Below, piece by piece: positions 1 through 8,305 of a DNA stretch of 57,803 nt. Within the stretch, counting starts at the first letter, position 1, and every line of letters begins with the position of its first letter. Source of the DNA: Microcystis wesenbergii FACHB-1317 (GTDB lineage Bacteria > Cyanobacteriota > Cyanobacteriia > Cyanobacteriales > Microcystaceae); NCBI RefSeq assembly GCF_014696875.1, contig NZ_JACJQV010000228.1, positions 1-57,803 of the forward strand, written 5' to 3'. The notes under the pieces were generated by a model that was not told the origin of the DNA, searched no databases, and saw only the letters and a list, made by a program, of their open reading frames with translations. A program made the position numbers and the translations under genes.

Positions 1-579
1 TTTACTGGCGATGCTTTACACTGTCAGAAGAAAACAATCAGCTTAATAGCCAAGACTAAAAATGATTATGTTATCACAGTTAAAGGAAATCAGAAAAATC
101 TTTATCAGCGAATACAAGACCTGAGTAATTCCTCAAAGCCAGAAAGTTGTTTTCTTGAACAAGATAATAGTCATGGTCGAAAAATATCCAGAAAAATAGA
201 AGTTTTTAAAGTGAGGAAAAATGAAAGACAAGGATTTGAAAATCTGCGAAGAGTTATTAAAGTAGAAAGAAGGGGTAGTCGCGGGGATAAAACGTATGAA
301 GAAACAGCTTACTATATCAGTAGCCTAACTGAATCCGCTCAAGTATTTGCTAAAATTATTCGAGGACATTGGAAAATAGAAAATCAGTTACATTGGGTAA
401 AAGATGTAATTTTTGAGGAAGATAAAAGCGAGATAAGTGATTTTCAAGCGGCCAGCAATTGGTCAATTCTCACAACTATAGGATTGAATCTTTTCAGAGG
501 TTTGGGTTTTCTCTCAATAACAGAGGGACAGAGGTGGTTAGCTGAACGTTGGGAAAAACTGATAGTTTTATCGACGTAA
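1..579 (+). CDS. ISAs1-family transposase, C-terminal part (cut by window edge)
   Basis: The frame is open from base 1 and ends at TAA 577-579, so about 193 residues of the C-terminal part are visible. The protein resembles the DDE catalytic and C-terminal part of ISAs1-type transposases: a GDALHCQK segment, then VKGNQ, and the motif GHWKIENQLHWVKDV, whose Glu is the usual third catalytic acid in this family. The N-terminal domain and the first catalytic Asp lie outside the window. The 280 bases downstream (580-859) are AT-rich with no gene. They end in a short piece of the dispersed AATCAACCCTA motif and a G7 run near 824. Whether the copy is active cannot be judged from this fragment. Confidence 0.85.
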   Translation, partial: FTGDALHCQKKTISLIAKTKNDYVITVKGNQKNLYQRIQDLSNSSKPESCFLEQDNSHGRKISRKIEVFKVRKNERQGFENLRRVIKVERRGSRGDKTYEETAYYISSLTESAQVFAKIIRGHWKIENQLHWVKDVIFEEDKSEISDFQAASNWSILTTIGLNLFRGLGFLSITEGQRWLAERWEKLIVLST

Positions 580-859
580 GAAGCAGAAAAATTAGCTAAA
601 TTAACAGGATGTACTCTCAGAAAATTTCAAGAGAGATAGGCTTTTAGTGGCTTGGGAACAAGCTTTATCAATTTATTCATAATCAATATTGGCAGAGGAT
701 TAAAGATTAGTTATTGTCACTAACTCTTTTGATTAGAAAAAGATAAACTTGAGAATTTTCATTCAAATTTATTGACTCAAAATCCGCTGTACTTAATTTA
801 AATGAATCAACCCTAGGGTTGGGGGGGCCACACCCCACACCCCAAGACATCAATCGTCC

Positions 860-1447
860 TCAGACCTTAATCGAACTAGGTTCATCGACGGCGGCGATAA
901 TGCGATGACAACCAGAAAAGGGTTGCGCCCATTGATACTGGTGTTCTAAAGGATTACCCCAACAGAGACCGAGATATAATTCCGTGCGCGCCACATCTAA
1001 TTCCGCCCATTCGGACTGGGCGACTAATTCGGCTAGAGAATCGGCAGAAATGGGACGACGGGAGTTAAGCACCCACCAAAAATTCATATTAGGGGTGATA
1101 CTGTTCCAAAAATCTAAAACAGAGGCTTTGGCAGCCATGAGAATTTCCTTGTCACCCTCGACGGCAACTAATTGATTATGAATTTCGGGATAACGGAGAG
1201 TGCGATCGCCCCATTGACAAACACGCCAGATAATGCCCGAAACCTGATACTGTTGTTGATAATCGTGAACTTGGCGGCGAAAATCCTGATAGGCGAAGAC
1301 TTTACCCACCTTTTCTAGATTGATCGCCTTGGCAATCACCGGATTATCAATGCGCTCCGCTGGAGAGAGTAACAGACGTTCCCCTTTGCAAGTGGCGTGC
1401 ATTTCTCGCTCGAGGATTTCAATTAACTGCTGTGTCGAGTAAGCCAT
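860..1447 (-). CDS. Conserved cyanobacterial-type protein of unknown function, 195 aa
   Basis: A 195-residue soluble-looking protein starting MAYSTQQLIEILE, with no signal peptide, membrane helix or repeat. It is rich in Trp (WRVCQWGD, FWNS, NFWWVLNS) and has a mixed helical/strand look. I do not recognise the family. The reading frame has normal codon use and sits 170 bases from the next upstream gene, with a GCGATCGC-type octamer on the way, so it looks like a resident gene rather than IS debris. The low-complexity downstream flank ends at the IS remnant on the left. A role in pigment or photosystem handling would be a guess, and none is claimed. Confidence 0.7.
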   Translation of the reverse strand: MAYSTQQLIEILEREMHATCKGERLLLSPAERIDNPVIAKAINLEKVGKVFAYQDFRRQVHDYQQQYQVSGIIWRVCQWGDRTLRYPEIHNQLVAVEGDKEILMAAKASVLDFWNSITPNMNFWWVLNSRRPISADSLAELVAQSEWAELDVARTELYLGLCWGNPLEHQYQWAQPFSGCHRIIAAVDEPSSIKV

Positions 1448-1617
1448 ACTACCGCTCTTACCGGAGAGAGGATTTCTTTTTATGATAAACTCGAATTTCG
1501 CTAGTGGAAACGCTCGATCGCTAGAAAATTGTCATTCATCGGAAATATCGGCAGGATAAACCTTAATACTTATGGGCGAAAAAACCCTGAAAACACCTGT
1601 CAGGGAGAGAAGACAGT

Positions 1618-2454
1618 CTAACTGCTAGGTTTTACATCGGTTACTTTTTTTCTGGTCCAGATAGCGAGAATTGTCAGGAAAAGTAAACCCATCACTCCCG
1701 CTAAAGGATTTTTATCGATTCCAGTTAACCAATCGGGAACAGTACCAGTGTATTTAATTAACTGACCCACATTTAATATATAGTATGCCCAGACTAAACC
1801 CGCGTGCAGACCGATACTTTTACCCAAACTACCACCACAGGCGCGTTTGGCCCAACCGAGAATTAATCCTAGCAAGACTAAGGCAGGAAATTGGGGAAAA
1901 GTGCGGATAATTTCGGCTAAAGGTTTAATAAAGTGAGCAAGAGCGAAAATTAAGGCACTAATCACTAGAGCGATAGCGGGACGATAATCCTTTTCTAATT
2001 CTCCCAGTAACCAGCCCCGAAATAGCAATTCTTCGGCAAAACCCACCGCTAAAGCGACTAAAAACCCCTCCAGGATGATTTTGCTGATTTGGGGATTTGC
2101 GGGTAAGAAATTTAACCAACCTAGGAACGCTTGGGACAGAAAAAGCGAGAAAGTGAAAAATAGACCGATCGCTAACCCGTTAATTAACTCGATCAGCGTT
2201 TTTCTTCGCCAAATCAACCCATAATCGGCTAATCCCTCATCGCCATAAATTGTCCGTCCCCACCAATGGGATAACCCCAAAAACTCCAGATAGAGAACAG
2301 AAAGGGTCAAAATTGAGACCAGATTAGCATTAGTGGCAAAAAAGTGATAGAGGGGAAGTGCGATCGGCAACCAGAGAAAAAGTAAGAGCAAAATAAAAAT
2401 TCCCAGTCGCAGGGGGACTGGGTAAGTGGCAATTACCCGCAATCTTTTATTCAT
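1618..2454 (-). CDS. CPBP-family intramembrane metalloprotease
   Basis: A 278-residue polytopic membrane protein of the CPBP (CAAX protease and bacteriocin-processing, Abi) family. The family signature is present: EELLFRG at residues 141-147, a second-motif His at 174 in ALAHF, and His217 in LHAGL, all inside hydrophobic helices. Such proteins are membrane-embedded glutamic/metallo-peptidases. Their substrates in cyanobacteria are mostly unknown, with roles suggested in protein maturation or membrane stress. The gene overlaps the end of clpS by 8 bases on the same strand (clpS stop region 2447-2454). The two are therefore probably cotranscribed and translationally coupled, a small proteolysis-related operon. 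Confidence 0.88.
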   Translation of the reverse strand: MNKRLRVIATYPVPLRLGIFILLLLFLWLPIALPLYHFFATNANLVSILTLSVLYLEFLGLSHWWGRTIYGDEGLADYGLIWRRKTLIELINGLAIGLFFTFSLFLSQAFLGWLNFLPANPQISKIILEGFLVALAVGFAEELLFRGWLLGELEKDYRPAIALVISALIFALAHFIKPLAEIIRTFPQFPALVLLGLILGWAKRACGGSLGKSIGLHAGLVWAYYILNVGQLIKYTGTVPDWLTGIDKNPLAGVMGLLFLTILAIWTRKKVTDVKPSS

Positions 2455-2734
2455 CGGGTTCGATACTGCTGGTTAAACCTTTATTTTTCAAGGTTTCACA
2501 GTAAAATTCCGCGTGTTCTTGGATGCAGGTAATCACCAAGGCCGTACCATTAGTGTGCGCTTCCATCATGATATCGACTGCTTGGGGTTGCGTCATACCG
2601 GCGATCGTTTGCATTAAACTCTGAACCACATACTCCATCGAGTTAAAGTCGTCATTGTGGAGTAAAACGCGATAACGCGGTGCTGGTTTACGGATTGTCG
2701 CTGTGGAACGCTTTTCGATGACTTCTGTGGACAC
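2447..2734 (-). CDS. clpS: ATP-dependent Clp protease adaptor ClpS
   Basis: A 95-residue adaptor that binds N-degron substrates and delivers them to the ClpC/ClpA N-domain. The core is recognisable: YRVLLHNDDF with the Asn27-Asp28 substrate pocket, MEYVVQSL, and EAHTNGTALV with His60. The N-terminal 20 residues are the usual flexible arm. It is followed directly, with an 8-base overlap, by a CPBP protease gene. Cyanobacteria often carry two clpS paralogues, ClpS1 and ClpS2. The canonical DD/N pocket suggests the standard N-end-rule type, but the paralogue was not assigned. The ATG is preceded by a purine-rich GGAGA element at the expected distance (around 2741-2746). Confidence 0.95.
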   Translation of the reverse strand: MSTEVIEKRSTATIRKPAPRYRVLLHNDDFNSMEYVVQSLMQTIAGMTQPQAVDIMMEAHTNGTALVITCIQEHAEFYCETLKNKGLTSSIEPDE

Positions 2735-2932
2735 CGTGTCTCTCCTTTGAATCTATATCACAAATAAAGGTCAATTACTAATGATCATAATCAAAATTTC
2801 CAGATTGAGCTAGGCTTTTTCAGCGATCCGTGAGGGGTTGGGTGTTGGGGAGTGGGGGACAGCCACAGGAATGACATTTCTAGATGGATAGATCATAATT
2901 AAATTGACCCTGTAATTTAACCTTATTTCTCT

Positions 2933-3433
2933 ATGTCTGCTGGCGAATTACAAAATCTCGATAAAAATATTCAACGCTTAAAAGAACAATTAGCGGGAAT
3001 CCGCGATGCGTGGACAGGTGCGCGTCCAGAAGATAAAGTTCTTTTGCAGCAACGCATAAACGATAAGCGCATAGAAATTAAAGAATTGGAACGAGAAAAA
3101 TGGGATTTAATCGCCAGCGAGAGTCAAGAAGCATCTTTTCCTGATGCCGAGGTAATGGTAGCAGAAATTGTCACAGAATTGACGGCAATTACCAAAGAAC
3201 CACCCTCAGAACTTGCTTCTGCACAAATCTTAGAATTATTAAATCAAATTCTGGCTAAACTCAATCAACCAGAGCGATCGGCAGCAGCCAAATTAAAAGC
3301 GGCCCTATCTACTATACCCCCTTTTGTTTCCCTGACCTACGAAGCGGAATTAGATACTGAGTCAACTTTTAAGCGTTATTTTCCCACATTTAATCGTGCG
3401 ATCGCAGGAGTGAAAAATCGTCTAAAAAAGTAA
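2933..3433 (+). CDS. N-terminal part of a STAND protein (coiled coil plus effector-associated region), 0-frame product
   Basis: A 166-residue ORF. Residues 1-65 form a strongly charged helical coiled coil (LDKNIQRLKEQL through ELEREKWDLI). A more variable linker follows, then a C-terminal block around TIPPFVSLTYEAELDTE and FKRYFPTFNRAIAGVK. This block looks like the region that normally precedes an NB-ARC ATPase in cyanobacterial STAND proteins. The ORF stops at TAA 3431-3433, immediately after the heptamer A AAA AAG. The NB-ARC ORF is open in the -1 frame from 3394, so the two frames overlap by about 40 bases. I infer that this is either the short product of a frameshifting gene or the front half of a gene broken by one base. 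The N-terminal fold was not identified. Confidence 0.7.
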   Translation: MSAGELQNLDKNIQRLKEQLAGIRDAWTGARPEDKVLLQQRINDKRIEIKELEREKWDLIASESQEASFPDAEVMVAEIVTELTAITKEPPSELASAQILELLNQILAKLNQPERSAAAKLKAALSTIPPFVSLTYEAELDTESTFKRYFPTFNRAIAGVKNRLKK

Positions 3434-3492
3434 GTATTCCCTCTATCCCTAGTAATGTGGGCAAAAGTACGGTTAATTTTGTCGGGAGGGAA
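3406..3492 (+). promoter_or_regulatory. Candidate -1 ribosomal frameshift signal
   Basis: The heptamer A AAA AAG lies at 3424-3430, with the 0-frame codons AAA AAG ending directly at the TAA stop. An AGGAG Shine-Dalgarno-like element lies at 3406-3410, 13 bases upstream. A possible 7-bp stem begins 6 bases downstream (TTCCCTC 3437-3443 with GAGGGAA 3486-3492, loop about 42 nt). This is the layout known for dnaX-type -1 frameshifting. Slippage would read on as KK-V-S-I-P-S and join the two STAND ORFs into one protein of about 874 residues. A one-base indel in the A run would look the same. Confidence 0.5.
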
Positions 3493-5556
3493 GATGAGTT
3501 AACCTTAATTCATCAGAAATTGCAAACAGAACAAGGGGTGATTGTTTGCGCGGTGGAAGGGTTAGGGGGAATAGGAAAAACCGCTTTAGCTTTGGAATAT
3601 GCGAAACGATACCAACAGGAATACGCGGCACAATATTGGTTATCCTTGCGACTATCGGGTTTAGCAGAAGAAATAGTTAAATTAGCTGGTCCCTATCTAT
3701 CTTTACCAGAAATATTGAAAAAAGAATCTTTAGAAAAACAAGTGGACTGGTATTGGCAAAATTGGCTACCTCAGCAGGGAAAATTATTATTAATTCTCGA
3801 TGATGTCCCCAATATCGACAGAATTCCCGATCGAATGTTACCAAAAGATTCTAGGATTAAGATATTAGTCACCACTAGGGAAAGGTGTCTTAGTACGGAA
3901 TTTGAGTCTATAGCTTTAGATGTTTTACCCTTGGATAAATGTGTAGAATTATTAACCAAAATTGTTGGTACTGCTAAAGTTGAGCAAGAAAAAGCTTTAG
4001 TAGAACAGATTTGTCACGAAATTTTAGGACGCTTAACTTTAGCAGTGGAGTTAGTGGGGGAATATTTAGCAAAAAATCGTCATTTAAAGTTTAGCCATTT
4101 ACGCGATAAATTAAATTTAGCTCATACTGCTTTAACTAAGGAAAGAAACCACAGAGCTTATGGACATTTAGGAGTAGCAGCCGCAATTAAAATCAGTTGG
4201 GATGATTTAAGTTCTGCTGGTCAAAAAGTGGCAATGCTGTTGAGTTTATTCGCACCGGTGGCTATTGCTTGGACGTTGCTAGAAGATACGGCAAAATCCA
4301 CGGAAATTACCGAAAGCGAACTAGAAGAAGCGCGGGGACAATTGGATAATTCTCATCTGATGCAACCCGTGGATGAGGACTATTCTTTTTATCGGATTCA
4401 TCCCCTCGTGAGAGAATTTTTTCAACAGCAATTACAGGCAATTCCTCAGATAAATTCTCTTTATCGATGCGCTTTTGTGGAAACTTTGTTAACCATTGCC
4501 GAAAATATCCCACCAACCCCCACAAGGGAGATTATTGCAGCAGTAACTCCCGCAATTCCCCATCTGCAACTTGTCAGTCAAACCATGTTAGATGATATTC
4601 CCAACCCAGAAGATAATTTAATTTTGGTGTTTCTTGGGGTAGCTTTGTTTTATAAGGGACAGGGAGAATATGATTTAGCAGCAGTTACCTTAACAAAATG
4701 TTGTGAAGAAATCCAATCTCGCTTAGGAGAAAACCATCCCCATGTTGCTGCCAGTCTCAATAATTTAGCAGGATTATCCCGCTGCCAAGGCAGATACGCA
4801 GAAGCGGAACCCTTATATAAGCGCTCCGTTTCTCTGATAGGACAGCTATTAGGAGAAAACCATCCCATTGTTGCTACCAGTGTCAATAATTTAGCACTAT
4901 TATATCAATGCCAAGGCAGATACATAGAAGCAGAACCCTTGTATAAGCTCTCCCTTTCTCTAAGGAAAAAGGTATTAGGAGAAAACCATCCCGATGTTGC
5001 ACAAAGTCTCAATAATTTAGTAGTGCTATACGAATACCAAGGCAGATACATAGAAGCGGAACCCTTGTGTAAGAGATGCCTTTCTCTGATAGAACAGCTA
5101 TTAGGAGAAACCCTTCTCCATGTTGCTACCATTCTCAATAATTTAGCGGAATTATACCGCTCCCAAGGCAGATATGCAGAAGCAGAATCGTTTTATAAGC
5201 GCTCCCTTTCTCTGAAAGAACAGCTATTAGGAGAAAACAATCTCTATTTTGCTAACAGTCTCAATAATTTAGCACTATTATACAAATACCAAGGCAGATA
5301 CGAAGAAGCGGAACCCTTGTATAAGCGCTCCCTTTCTCTGCGGGAACAGCGATTAGGAGAAAACCATCCTAGTGTTGCTACCAGTCTCAATAATTTAGCA
5401 GAATTATACAAATACCAAGGCAGATACGCAGAAGCGGAACCGTTGTATGTGAGAGCTATTGCTATTTATCAAGAAAGATTAGGAGAAAATCATCCCCGTA
5501 CCCAAATAGTAAGGCAAAATTTTATGATTCTGTTGTTGCGATTACCCGATGAATAA
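3457..5556 (+). CDS. NB-ARC ATPase with TPR repeats (STAND sensor), -1 frame part
   Basis: A 699-residue ORF if started at GTG 3457, but no ribosome-binding site precedes that codon and the frame is open back to 3394. Translation most plausibly enters by frameshift from the upstream ORF. The NB-ARC domain shows VGREDEL, a P-loop GLGGIGKT (about 35-42), Walker B LLILDDV (about 111-117) and KILVTTR. A winged-helix region follows. The C-terminal third is six kinesin-light-chain-type TPRs of 42 residues (GRYxEAEPLYKRSLSL units, 126 bp each). STAND NTPases with TPR sensors are signalling or immune-type switches. The effector domain is not obvious here. The TPR DNA repeats make the array prone to expansion. 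Confidence 0.8.
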   Translation: MGKSTVNFVGREDELTLIHQKLQTEQGVIVCAVEGLGGIGKTALALEYAKRYQQEYAAQYWLSLRLSGLAEEIVKLAGPYLSLPEILKKESLEKQVDWYWQNWLPQQGKLLLILDDVPNIDRIPDRMLPKDSRIKILVTTRERCLSTEFESIALDVLPLDKCVELLTKIVGTAKVEQEKALVEQICHEILGRLTLAVELVGEYLAKNRHLKFSHLRDKLNLAHTALTKERNHRAYGHLGVAAAIKISWDDLSSAGQKVAMLLSLFAPVAIAWTLLEDTAKSTEITESELEEARGQLDNSHLMQPVDEDYSFYRIHPLVREFFQQQLQAIPQINSLYRCAFVETLLTIAENIPPTPTREIIAAVTPAIPHLQLVSQTMLDDIPNPEDNLILVFLGVALFYKGQGEYDLAAVTLTKCCEEIQSRLGENHPHVAASLNNLAGLSRCQGRYAEAEPLYKRSVSLIGQLLGENHPIVATSVNNLALLYQCQGRYIEAEPLYKLSLSLRKKVLGENHPDVAQSLNNLVVLYEYQGRYIEAEPLCKRCLSLIEQLLGETLLHVATILNNLAELYRSQGRYAEAESFYKRSLSLKEQLLGENNLYFANSLNNLALLYKYQGRYEEAEPLYKRSLSLREQRLGENHPSVATSLNNLAELYKYQGRYAEAEPLYVRAIAIYQERLGENHPRTQIVRQNFMILLLRLPDE

Positions 5557-5586
5557 TTACAGTAAAGATTCCCCGATGAGATAATT

Positions 5587-6306
5587 AGGGCTGGCTGAAA
5601 AAGCCTGAAATGTCGATAGGAAAAAGGTTTCGACTCAATAAAGTCGAGAAAAAAAGCCCAAAAAAAAAGGCAAAATACTAAAAGCCCTGCACTTTTTTTA
5701 TTCAGTACGGATATATTTTACTTCCACAGCAACTCCATCAGAATCCGAATCATAAGAACTACTCTTTGGCGGAAAACTATCATCTCTACCAGGAAGTCAA
5801 AGAAAAGTGGCTCTTCTCGACTTTGTGTGATAATTTTTGCTTATGTAATCGTGAAATGCTTATCGGGCAAGACTTTTAGTGCTATTTTGCCGAAGAAACT
5901 ATCAGTATAGACCTCGTTTCCACACAGAAACCAGAAGAGCCGAAAAGTTAACTAAGAAACCAAGAACTTCCCGAAAAATAGCGAGAAAGAACTATTTAAA
6001 AGTCGCTAAAATCGTCCCTATTCCTTCTCAAAAAGAAAGACGGAAAACCATTGGTCAACAACGGGGATATATTCAAAGAAACTTATACCATTTTTCTTTA
6101 TTCTTGGCAGGTATCTTACCCCCCCTTGCCCCTAGGGTCGTTTCATTCTCGCAAATGTCATTCAATCAAATCCTTATCTGGCAAGGTTTTCAGTCAATTT
6201 CTCAGAACAAATATCTGAAAAATTTTTAAAATGCCTTGCTTTGCTTGCCCCGTAAGCGATTGAAGACAGACAAACAAGGAATCAAACTAGAGAATGAATC
6301 AGCCCT
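5587..6306 (+). mobile_element. Decayed IS with IS5-like transposase remnant
   Basis: The segment starts AGGGCTGGCTGAAAAAG and ends GAATCAGCCCT, imperfect inverted ends that resemble those of the AGGGTnTGCTGAA MITE family found several times in this window. It contains transposase pieces in different frames. No intact ORF or clean target duplication remains. It is a possible relative of the element that once mobilised the MITEs; this is inference from the ends only. Confidence 0.45.
5879..6229 (+). pseudogene. Transposase fragment (IS5-like)
   Basis: A 116-codon open stretch whose middle part (RKIARKNYLKVAK, then RRKTIGQQRGYIQRNL) resembles the conserved IS5-type transposase segment around KARKxYLxVAK and RKAIGxQLxYIxRNL. 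The surrounding residues do not fit a folded transposase, and related pieces appear in another frame upstream (a YHLYQEVKEKWLFS-like segment near 5780). This is a frameshifted remnant inside the decayed element 5587-6306, not a functional gene. Confidence 0.55.
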
Positions 6307-6313
6307 ACCCTTG

Positions 6314-6354
6314 CCCCCCCGACGTCGGGGGGGTTGGGGGGGTGGGGTGGGGGG
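6314..6354 (+). repeat. C7/G7 palindrome followed by G-runs (possible G-quadruplex)
   Basis: A perfect 20-bp palindrome, C7-GACGTC-G7 at 6314-6333, runs into G7-TT-G7-T-G4-T-G6. The plus strand thus has four G runs with 1-2 base loops, a textbook quadruplex pattern. A related C6-GACATC-G8 copy is at about 19314-19342. Both sit in IS/MITE debris between genes. Confidence 0.7.
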
Positions 6355-6597
6355 TTGAGGAAAATTAACCATCTCTGCCATTACTTGTGAAAAATGGTAT
6401 TAGGTTATCAGTTATTTTACTCAAGTAAAACTTATCACTTGGGCGACAAATTATTGGCACTCAATAGCATAATTTTTTGAGCGACTTTTTCAGCAAAACC
6501 TAAATATTACTCGTTAATACTGCCCGGGAGTGGGGAGATGGGAGTGGGGAGATGGGAGAGGGAAGATGGGGAGCTTTTTTGCTGTGAACTGAAAACT

Positions 6598-6660
6598 CAC
6601 ATCTGATCACTGATAACTGATCACTGATAACTGATCACTGATCACTGATCACTGATAAGC
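6598..6660 (+). repeat. Heptameric CTGATAA/CTGATCA short tandem repeat
   Basis: About eight tandem heptamers alternating CTGATAA and CTGATCA lie upstream of infA. The same family recurs at 8255-8288, 23122-23160 (CTGATGA/CTGACTA) and 39971-40018. This is the short tandem repeat class common in Microcystis and filamentous cyanobacterial intergenic DNA. Upstream, 6530-6570 has a degenerate GGGAGTGGGGAGAT tandem repeat. Confidence 0.8.
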
Positions 6661-6745
6661 TATACTGGGGGAATTGTGCTGATAGCACGGTTGCTGCTGC
6701 CGAATCATTAAATAAATTGTCTCCAGTGAAATTGAGGAATTAATT

Positions 6746-6976
6746 TTGTCTAAACAAGATCTGATCGAAATGGAAGGAACCGTCACCGAATCTTTGCCCA
6801 ACGCCATGTTTAGGGTGGATTTAGATAACGGTTTCAACGTCTTAGCCCATATATCTGGCAAAATCCGCCGTAATTATATCAAAATCCTCCCCGGCGATCG
6901 AGTCAAAGTGGAACTCACCCCCTACGACCTAACCAAAGGCAGAATTACCTATCGCCTGAAAAATCAAAAAAAATAG
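6746..6976 (+). CDS. infA: Translation initiation factor IF-1
   Basis: A 76-residue S1-fold protein. IF-1 binds the 30S A site and cooperates with IF-2 and IF-3 in initiation. The sequence is the standard cyanobacterial IF-1 ([59 protein letters not shown]). The start is TTG at 6746, which puts the family N-terminus in register; a TGAGGA element lies about 10 bases upstream and no in-frame ATG fits. It heads the ribosomal cluster. What lies upstream is IS debris and repeats rather than the secY-adk genes that often precede infA, so the cluster may have been split here. Confidence 0.97.
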   Translation: MSKQDLIEMEGTVTESLPNAMFRVDLDNGFNVLAHISGKIRRNYIKILPGDRVKVELTPYDLTKGRITYRLKNQKK

Positions 6977-7103
6977 CGATAAATAGGGGCAGAGACGCCA
7001 AAAAGCCTAATAAGCGGCCAAATTTATTTTAAAAAAATAGGTGACACGGGTAAAAGAAATCTGATATAATAATAAGCTTGCAGTGTTGCCAAAATAGTTA
7101 GGC

Positions 7104-7217
7104 ATGAAAGTTAGAGCGTCTGTCAAAAAAATGTGCGAAAAGTGCCGCGTCATCCGTCGGCGCGGTCGGGTCATGGTAATTTGTTCTAACCCCAAACACA
7201 AGCAGAGACAAGGTTAA
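7104..7217 (+). CDS. rpmJ: 50S ribosomal protein L36
   Basis: A 37-codon gene, [16 protein letters not shown]...KQRQG then TAA. L36 is a zinc-binding protein of the large subunit. The C-x2-C ... C-x4-H ligands of the zinc ribbon are all there (CEKC, then VICSNPKHK). It lies between infA and rpsM in the classical order. The upstream 127 bases include AATAATAAGCTTGC-like AT-rich sequence but no promoter that I can assign. Confidence 0.97.
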   Translation: MKVRASVKKMCEKCRVIRRRGRVMVICSNPKHKQRQG

Positions 7218-7310
7218 TCCACCAAAGTCACTGTCTTGGGGCAGAGAATCGTTACCGTTAATTGTAGTCGTTTTTGGAAAAAAAATCGTTCATAGGGAGA
7301 AAAAAAAAGC

Positions 7311-7694
7311 GTGGCAAGGATAGCTGGTGTAGACCTACCTCGCGATAAGCGTGTGGAAATCGCCCTGACCTACCTCTACGGAGTGGGTCTATCGCGTTCC
7401 CAAGAAGTCTTATCCGCGACGGGTGTTAACCCTGACACTCGGGTCAAGGATCTCAGCGATGAAGACGTGGCGGCGCTACGGACTTATATCGAAACAAATT
7501 ATCAAATCGAGGGGGATTTGAGACGCTGGGAGGCGATGAACATCAAACGCCTCGCCGATATCGGCACCTATCGAGGTCGTCGGCATCGGCTAGGATTACC
7601 CGTGCGCGGGCAACGGACGCGAACCAATGCGCGGACCCGTCGCGGTCGTCGGGTGACAGTGGCAGGGAAGAAAAAAGCCCCCTCCAAGAAATAA
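7311..7694 (+). CDS. rpsM: 30S ribosomal protein S13
   Basis: A 127-residue small-subunit head protein contacting 16S rRNA and the P-site tRNA and bridging to L5. The sequence is the usual [26 protein letters not shown] with the basic C-terminal tail [16 protein letters not shown]. It starts with GTG at 7311, preceded by an AGGGAGA site. It is 39 bases upstream of rpsK in the conserved alpha-operon order. Length and key residues are normal. Confidence 0.97.
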   Translation: MARIAGVDLPRDKRVEIALTYLYGVGLSRSQEVLSATGVNPDTRVKDLSDEDVAALRTYIETNYQIEGDLRRWEAMNIKRLADIGTYRGRRHRLGLPVRGQRTRTNARTRRGRRVTVAGKKKAPSKK

Positions 7695-7733
7695 TTTTTT
7701 ATTCATTGCGATATCCCCCAATCAAGAAAAACT

Positions 7734-8126
7734 ATGGCGCGACCAACCAAAAAAACCGGACCGAAAAAACAGAAGAAAAATATTCCTACCGGAGTCGCTC
7801 ACATTCAATCGACCTTCAACAATACCATTGTCACGATCGCCGATACCAAAGGCGATGTGATCTCTTGGGCATCGGCGGGATCGAGTGGTTTTAAAGGAGC
7901 CAAAAAAGGAACCCCCTTCGCCGCCCAAACCGCCGCCGATAACGCCGCCCGCCGAGCGATCGAACAGGGAATGCGTCAACTAGAGGTAATGGTTAGTGGC
8001 CCTGGGGCAGGACGGGAAACCGCAATCCGGGCCCTGCAAGGAGCAGGATTAGAAATCACCCTGATCCGGGACGTGACTCCCATCCCCCACAATGGTTGTC
8101 GTCCTCCCAAACGCCGGAGAGTGTAA
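7734..8126 (+). CDS. rpsK: 30S ribosomal protein S11
   Basis: A 130-residue platform protein forming part of the mRNA exit/Shine-Dalgarno cleft with S7 and S18. Typical features are [24 protein letters not shown] and the C-terminal [16 protein letters not shown]. It is 39 bases after rpsM. It is followed by an unusually long 179-base gap before rpoA that holds a heptameric repeat, so the spacing here is not the compact one of most cyanobacterial ribosomal operons. Confidence 0.97.
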   Translation: MARPTKKTGPKKQKKNIPTGVAHIQSTFNNTIVTIADTKGDVISWASAGSSGFKGAKKGTPFAAQTAADNAARRAIEQGMRQLEVMVSGPGAGRETAIRALQGAGLEITLIRDVTPIPHNGCRPPKRRRV

Positions 8127-8254
8127 ACAGTGAACAGCTTTTTCAGGTGACAGGGATCTTGAGGCCGACAGCCGTTAGCTTTGAGCGCATCAGCAGCAGA
8201 ATCGGGTCGTCAAAGACCATCTGAGCAAAAAGCTAAAGGCTGAAAGCCAAAGAA

Positions 8255-8288
8255 AACTGATAACTGATAACTGATAACTGAAAACTGA
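8255..8288 (+). repeat. CTGATAA heptamer repeat inside the ribosomal operon
   Basis: Four tandem copies of a CTGATAA-like heptamer lie in the rpsK-rpoA spacer, 18 bases before the rpoA start. The preceding bases (8160-8250) contain small inverted motifs (GACAGCCGTTAGC, GCTAAAGGCTGAAAGCC). Transcription presumably reads through. Confidence 0.75.
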
Positions 8289-8305
8289 ACAAGGGAGGTC
8301 AATCG

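Noticed and set aside
4730-5490. Regular 126-bp repeats as a possible CRISPR array
   Set aside because: The repeats are contiguous and encode TPR helices; no spacers, no short palindromic repeat, no cas genes.
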